64,000 nucleotides of DNA from Verrucomicrobiaceae bacterium (GTDB lineage Bacteria; Verrucomicrobiota; Verrucomicrobiia; Verrucomicrobiales; Verrucomicrobiaceae): positions 19,273 to 83,272 of the forward strand of contig JAEUHK010000066.1 of assembly GCA_016795465.1 (NCBI GenBank), in the 5' to 3' direction. Numbering within the stretch: the first letter of the stretch is position 1; each line of letters begins with the position of its first letter. A model generated the notes under the pieces. That model saw nothing but the letters and a program-made list of their open reading frames with translations, searched no databases and had not been told where the DNA came from. Positions 60,721 to 64,000 of the stretch are shown one piece after another. Both the position numbers and the translations under genes were made by a program.

Positions 60721-61734
60721 ATGCTTCGTCCGCTGCTCGCCGCCACTCTTCTCACCGTGTCCCTTTCATCCGCTCAAACCACTCCGGGCTGGCCCGCGGA
60801 GGTCACCAAGGTGGAAATCCCGTGCAGTGACGGCGTGAAGCAGGCCGCGATGTGGTTCAATCCGTCCGCCAAAGGCAAGAAACCGCTGCTTGTCGGCCTG
60901 CACACCTGGAGCAGCCACTTCGCCTCTGCCGGTGGCGATGCCGTGTATGCGAAATGGTGCATCGACCAGGGCTGGATCTTTATTCATCCGGATTTCCGCG
61001 GCCCAAACTGGACGCCACCGGCGATGGGCAGTGATCGCGCGGTGCAGGATGTCGTCGAAGCCGTCGCCTGGGCCAAAACGCAGGCCGAGGTGGATGACTC
61101 ACGCGTCTATCTCATCGGCGTGAGCGGTGGCGGGCATATGGCGATGCAGATGGCCGGTCGTCATCCCGAGCTGTGGGCGGGTGTGAGCGCCTGGTGCGGC
61201 ATCGCCGACATCGCGCAGTGGCATCGCGATCACACGAAGGATGGCAAACCGGACCGCTACGCCCAAAACATCGAAGCTGCGCTCGGTCATGCGCCTACCG
61301 CCGATGATGCCGAGGCCAGAAAACGCTCTCCGCTCACCCGTCTCAAAAACGCCGCCAGCGTGCCGCTCGACATCGCACATGGCATTCACGATGGCCGCAA
61401 AGGCAGCGTGCCCTTCACGCACGCCTTGCTCGCCTTCAACCAAGTGGCAGCCGAAGCCGATAAACTGCCCGTGGAAGCGATTCAGGCCTATTATGCCTCG
61501 CAGACGCTTCCGGCCGGTTGGGCCGCTTCACCTCCTGATCCCACTTTCGGTCTCAACACGCCTCTTTTTCGAAGAACGAGCGGAAACACCCGCGTGACTA
61601 TTTTTGAGGGTGGCCACGAAATCGTGCATCAAGCCGCCCTGAACTGGCTCGCGAAGCAGCGAAAGGGCCAGCCGGTCGTTTGGGAGGTGAAAGACTTCAT
61701 TCCGCTCGCGGCCGATGGCACCAGCGGTAAATGA
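60721..61734 (+). CDS. Secreted alpha/beta hydrolase (prolyl-oligopeptidase-like)
   Basis: A 337-residue protein with a signal peptide (MLRPLLAATLLTVSLSSAQT). The nucleophile elbow is GVSGGGHM (Ser ~135). A catalytic Asp or acidic residue is in IAHGIHDGRKGSVP and the His in FEGGHEIVH near the C-terminus. The order fits peptidase S9 or acetyl-xylan esterase-like hydrolases, probably acting on peptides or ester-linked sugars outside the cytoplasm. A GTG at 60715 would add two residues; the ATG at 60721 is preferred. It is divergent from the cytochrome gene. Confidence 0.82.
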   Translation: MLRPLLAATLLTVSLSSAQTTPGWPAEVTKVEIPCSDGVKQAAMWFNPSAKGKKPLLVGLHTWSSHFASAGGDAVYAKWCIDQGWIFIHPDFRGPNWTPPAMGSDRAVQDVVEAVAWAKTQAEVDDSRVYLIGVSGGGHMAMQMAGRHPELWAGVSAWCGIADIAQWHRDHTKDGKPDRYAQNIEAALGHAPTADDAEARKRSPLTRLKNAASVPLDIAHGIHDGRKGSVPFTHALLAFNQVAAEADKLPVEAIQAYYASQTLPAGWAASPPDPTFGLNTPLFRRTSGNTRVTIFEGGHEIVHQAALNWLAKQRKGQPVVWEVKDFIPLAADGTSGK

Positions 61735-61759
61735 AGAACCTCCAAAACGCTTTCCTACC

Positions 61760-62221
61760 ATGCCTCAAATCCCCGGACTCCGCAGTTGCTACGCCAAAGT
61801 CGGCCGCTTCATCTACTTCGGCCGCATGCTCGACAAGATCCGCCTGCACGCCGCGGGCAAGCTGCCGCCGGAATACGTCGAGAAGCTCGGTGACGAGCAG
61901 TTTCTCACGCTCGATGGCCGCCTGTGCCGTTTCCTCACGGTGCCTTATTCTCTCATCAAAGCCCGCACGCTCGAAGGCGGCACGGACAAGGAGATTCTGG
62001 ATTGGACGGAGGCTCATGGCACGCCGCGCACGGATGAGGAATGCCACATTTGGAACCGCTTCATCGCCAAACTCGGCTGGCGGGACGAGCGCTCACACGT
62101 TTTGCCGCAGCGCATCATCGAAAGCGGTCTGCAAGGCAAGGTCGTCGAGACCGTCATCGACCACATCGAGTATGATGAAGGTCGCGATCCCGTCGCGGAG
62201 CGAGCTTGGGACTCAATTTGA
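61760..62221 (+). CDS. DUF5069 family protein
   Basis: A 153-residue soluble protein matching DUF5069: GRFIYFGRMLDKIRLHAAGK, LTLDGRLCRFLTVPYSLIKA, RTLEGGTDKEILDWTEAHGT, HIWNRFIAKLGWRDERSHVL and VIDHIEYDEGRD. The family is common in Verrucomicrobia and has no known activity. The frame is open to 61715, but homologues start near MPQIPGLRSCY, so the ATG at 61760 is chosen. It follows the hydrolase by 25 bases on the same strand; the N-terminal region of the longer frame overlaps that gene. Confidence 0.88.
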   Translation: MPQIPGLRSCYAKVGRFIYFGRMLDKIRLHAAGKLPPEYVEKLGDEQFLTLDGRLCRFLTVPYSLIKARTLEGGTDKEILDWTEAHGTPRTDEECHIWNRFIAKLGWRDERSHVLPQRIIESGLQGKVVETVIDHIEYDEGRDPVAERAWDSI

Positions 62222-62224
62222 GCC

Positions 62225-62686
62225 TCACGGCTTCGGCGGCCAAGTTACGCCCGTGAGTTCCTTCGGCAGTTGCGTCGGGTCCTGCGGATAAAACAGCGAG
62301 AGATCGACCTTCGACTTCGATCCCTGCACAAACTCCAGCTCCTCCGGCCCGCCGATGATGAGCCACAGCACCTCCTCGTCCGTATCGTTGAAGACCTGAC
62401 GAAGCTGATCCGGCCCCACGAGCACGCCGCCATGTTTTGGCACCGTGAGCGTCTCCTCGCCGACGCGGATACGGCCGGTGCCTTCGAGCACAAAATAGAA
62501 TTCCTCGGACACGATGTGCTTGTGCAGCGTGTTCGCGCTCTTCGGCGGCATGCGCCAGAGGCGGGCGCCGAGGTTCTCGCTGCCGGTGCGTTCGAGGAAA
62601 TCGGCGTTCGGGATGCGCATCAGGTTCGAGGGACGCCAGTGAAGATCATCCGGCGTGATGAGCTGGTAGCCTTGGAAGTTTTTCAT
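62225..62686 (-). CDS. Cupin domain protein
   Basis: A 153-residue small beta-barrel protein. Cupin motif 1 is [20 protein letters not shown] (His, Glu) and motif 2 is [20 protein letters not shown], an atypical form with Asn instead of the usual His. Metal binding is therefore possible but not certain. Cupins of this size act as isomerases, dioxygenases or sugar-binding regulators. Two ATGs are possible (62692 and 62686); the second is preferred because AAGGA lies six bases before it. The gene is divergent from the O-methyltransferase-like gene and three bases from the DUF5069 stop. Confidence 0.82.
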   Translation of the reverse strand: MKNFQGYQLITPDDLHWRPSNLMRIPNADFLERTGSENLGARLWRMPPKSANTLHKHIVSEEFYFVLEGTGRIRVGEETLTVPKHGGVLVGPDQLRQVFNDTDEEVLWLIIGGPEELEFVQGSKSKVDLSLFYPQDPTQLPKELTGVTWPPKP

Positions 62687-62765
62687 GCGCATTCCTTATC
62701 GAAAAGAAGCCTCTCTCGCGATGGATTTCTTGCTCCGCGGGCCTACTCCGGCATCATGCGCCACG

Positions 62766-63770
62766 ATGAACCTCACCCCTGATCACATCCTGCAAACCGG
62801 TCTCGCCTTCTGGGCCTCGAAGACACTGCTCACCGCCGTCGAAATGGAGATCTTCACCGATCTTGCCAAACATCCCGGCGATCTCGCCAGCGTGCAGGGC
62901 CGCATGGGTCTGCATCCGCGTGGGTCGCGTGACTTTCTCGATGCTCTCGTCGCCCTCGGCTTCCTCAAACGCGAGAACGGCATCTACGCGAACACGCCCG
63001 AGACCGATCTCTTCCTCGACAAGGCCAAGCCGTCCTACATCGGCGGCATCCTTGAAATGGCGAATCACCGCCTCTTCCGCTTCTGGGGTGAACTGACGAC
63101 CGCCGTGCGCACCGGTGAATCGCAAAACGAATCCAAAGGCGGCCACGATCCCTTCACCGCGCTCTACGCCGATCCCGCGAAGCTGCGCGAATTCCTCCGC
63201 GCCATGTCCGGCGTGAGCCGCGGCGCCAACATGACCATCGCGAAGCAATTCTCGTGGGCCGATTACAAGTCCTGCGCCGACATCGGCACCGCGCAGGGCG
63301 ATCTCGTCACGCAGATCACGCTCGCTCATCCGCATCTGCGCGGCATCGGCTTCGATCTGCCGGAGGTCGGCCCCATCTTCGAAGAATACATCACCGCCAA
63401 CGGCCTCGCCGACCGCGTGAGTTTCACCGGCGGCAGCTTCTTCACCGATGAACTGCCGAAGGCCGATGTGCTGCTCTTCGGCCACATTTTACACGATTGG
63501 GACCTCGAAACGAAGCTCATGCTGCTGCGCAAAGCCTATGCCGCCCTTCCTGAAGGCGGCGCGGTCATCGTCTATGACTCCATCATCGACGACGAGCGCA
63601 AGCAAAACGCCTTCGGCCTGCTCATGAGCCTGAACATGCTCATCGAGACCCCCGGCGGCTTCGACTACACCGGTGCCGATTGCATCGGCTGGATGCAGCA
63701 GGTCGGCTTCAAAGACTGCCGCGTCGAGCATCTTGTGGGGCCTGACTCGATGGTGATCGGCATCAAGTAA
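62766..63770 (+). CDS. SAM-dependent O-methyltransferase-like protein
   Basis: A 334-residue protein. An N-terminal dimerisation winged helix ([20 protein letters not shown], then [16 protein letters not shown]) is followed by a Rossmann methyltransferase core: [20 protein letters not shown] (motif I, with ADIGTAQG replacing DxGxGxG), [11 protein letters not shown] and [11 protein letters not shown]. It resembles O-methyltransferases of secondary metabolism such as acetylserotonin- or hydroxyneurosporene-type enzymes. The substrate is unknown. The frame is open upstream to 62685, overlapping the cupin start; the ATG at 62766 begins the conserved region. Confidence 0.85.
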   Translation: MNLTPDHILQTGLAFWASKTLLTAVEMEIFTDLAKHPGDLASVQGRMGLHPRGSRDFLDALVALGFLKRENGIYANTPETDLFLDKAKPSYIGGILEMANHRLFRFWGELTTAVRTGESQNESKGGHDPFTALYADPAKLREFLRAMSGVSRGANMTIAKQFSWADYKSCADIGTAQGDLVTQITLAHPHLRGIGFDLPEVGPIFEEYITANGLADRVSFTGGSFFTDELPKADVLLFGHILHDWDLETKLMLLRKAYAALPEGGAVIVYDSIIDDERKQNAFGLLMSLNMLIETPGGFDYTGADCIGWMQQVGFKDCRVEHLVGPDSMVIGIK

Positions 63771-63842
63771 GGTTTGCGGGGGTATTAATGATTTGCTGAC
63801 GGGCCAATGATCAGCCCGCCAGCCAAATCGATGGGCTTGCAA

Positions 63843-64000
63843 TCACTGCCCCAGCAGGAGGCTGGTGGAGCCGTCGGCGAAGGTGACGTGGATGAGCAGG
63901 CGGCCGGTGGCATCCATGCAGCGGGTTTCAAACTTCCGGTCGTCCGTGGTGGATCCTGGCAGGGACACTTGTGAGACCACCTTGTCGCCTTCGCTCGTGC
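63843..64000 (-). CDS. Unknown protein, C-terminal fragment (window edge)
   Basis: On the minus strand a frame runs in from the window edge and stops at 63843. Its ~51 residues end VTFADGSTSLLLGQ, preceded by SLPGSTTDDRKFETRCMDAT. The codon use and base composition look coding, and the sequence is not the shadow of another gene. It looks like the beta-rich end of a secreted protein, but no family is recognised. The 72 bases between it and the methyltransferase stop show no clear hairpin. Confidence 0.55.
   Translation of the reverse strand, partial: TSEGDKVVSQVSLPGSTTDDRKFETRCMDATGRLLIHVTFADGSTSLLLGQ

Overview
The window looks like a GC-rich chromosome segment from a member of the Verrucomicrobiota, probably Verrucomicrobiaceae/Prosthecobacter-like. 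The evidence is the mix of families: Tat-exported DUF1501 and Gfo/Idh/MocA proteins, a planctomycete-type cytochrome c, a DUF5069 protein, collagen-like and giant YD-repeat surface proteins, and a type IV pilus-like machine built around a PilT-type ATPase. There is no rRNA in the window, so the placement is an inference.

Region by region. 1-10.5 kb is a housekeeping block: enolase (5' truncated by the window edge), a DivIC/FtsB-like septum protein, an S4 RNA-binding protein overlapping yggS, a Gfo/Idh/MocA oxidoreductase, an orphan pseudopilin and GspF-like pair, ribD, trpF, xseB, dxs and a Tat-type phosphoesterase. 10.5-25.2 kb is an accessory surface/toxin region. It holds a collagen-like protein, a fibronectin-III protein, an XRE-type regulator, an 830-base intergenic stretch with a 22-bp tandem array, a 3006-residue secreted RHS/YD-repeat protein with a GIY-YIG-like C-terminal toxin, a probable immunity gene, composite repeats, a gene relic and a DUF1501 gene. 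Several families of short perfect palindromes are scattered through this region, including inside the RHS gene in frame.

26.6-34.9 kb is an 8.2-kb integrative element inserted in the 3' end of tRNA-Lys(UUU). It is bounded by 31-bp direct repeats and has 19-bp repeats just inside both ends. It encodes a tyrosine integrase, an excisionase-like protein, a toprim/primase-like protein, a RepA-like AAA ATPase, iteron-like repeats with a 15-bp hairpin, two unrecognised or weakly recognised genes, an ArdC/ImmA-type metallopeptidase and a VapBC-like toxin-antitoxin pair.

34.9-42.1 kb carries a transglutaminase-like fusion protein, two paralogous lipoproteins, tRNA-Ala(CGC), pdxH, a D-erythronate-dehydrogenase-like gene, two cation antiporters and a zinc-ribbon membrane protein. 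42.1-54.2 kb is a type IV pilus/type II secretion-like locus: ten genes on the minus strand (major pilin-like protein, PilT-type ATPase, PilM/N/O/P-like alignment proteins, three minor prepilin-like proteins, GspF-like platform) and a divergent secretin. Two good promoter matches in the AT-rich divergent region place the transcript starts almost on the start codons. 54.2-64 kb returns to metabolic and accessory genes: a second Gfo/Idh/MocA protein, an aminotransferase-methyltransferase pair, M20 peptidase, cytochrome c, alpha/beta hydrolase, DUF5069, cupin, an O-methyltransferase-like gene and the 3' end of an unknown gene.

The most unusual material is the mosaic RHS toxin locus with its repeats (12.7-23.9 kb), and the integrative element with its uncharacterised gene pair.
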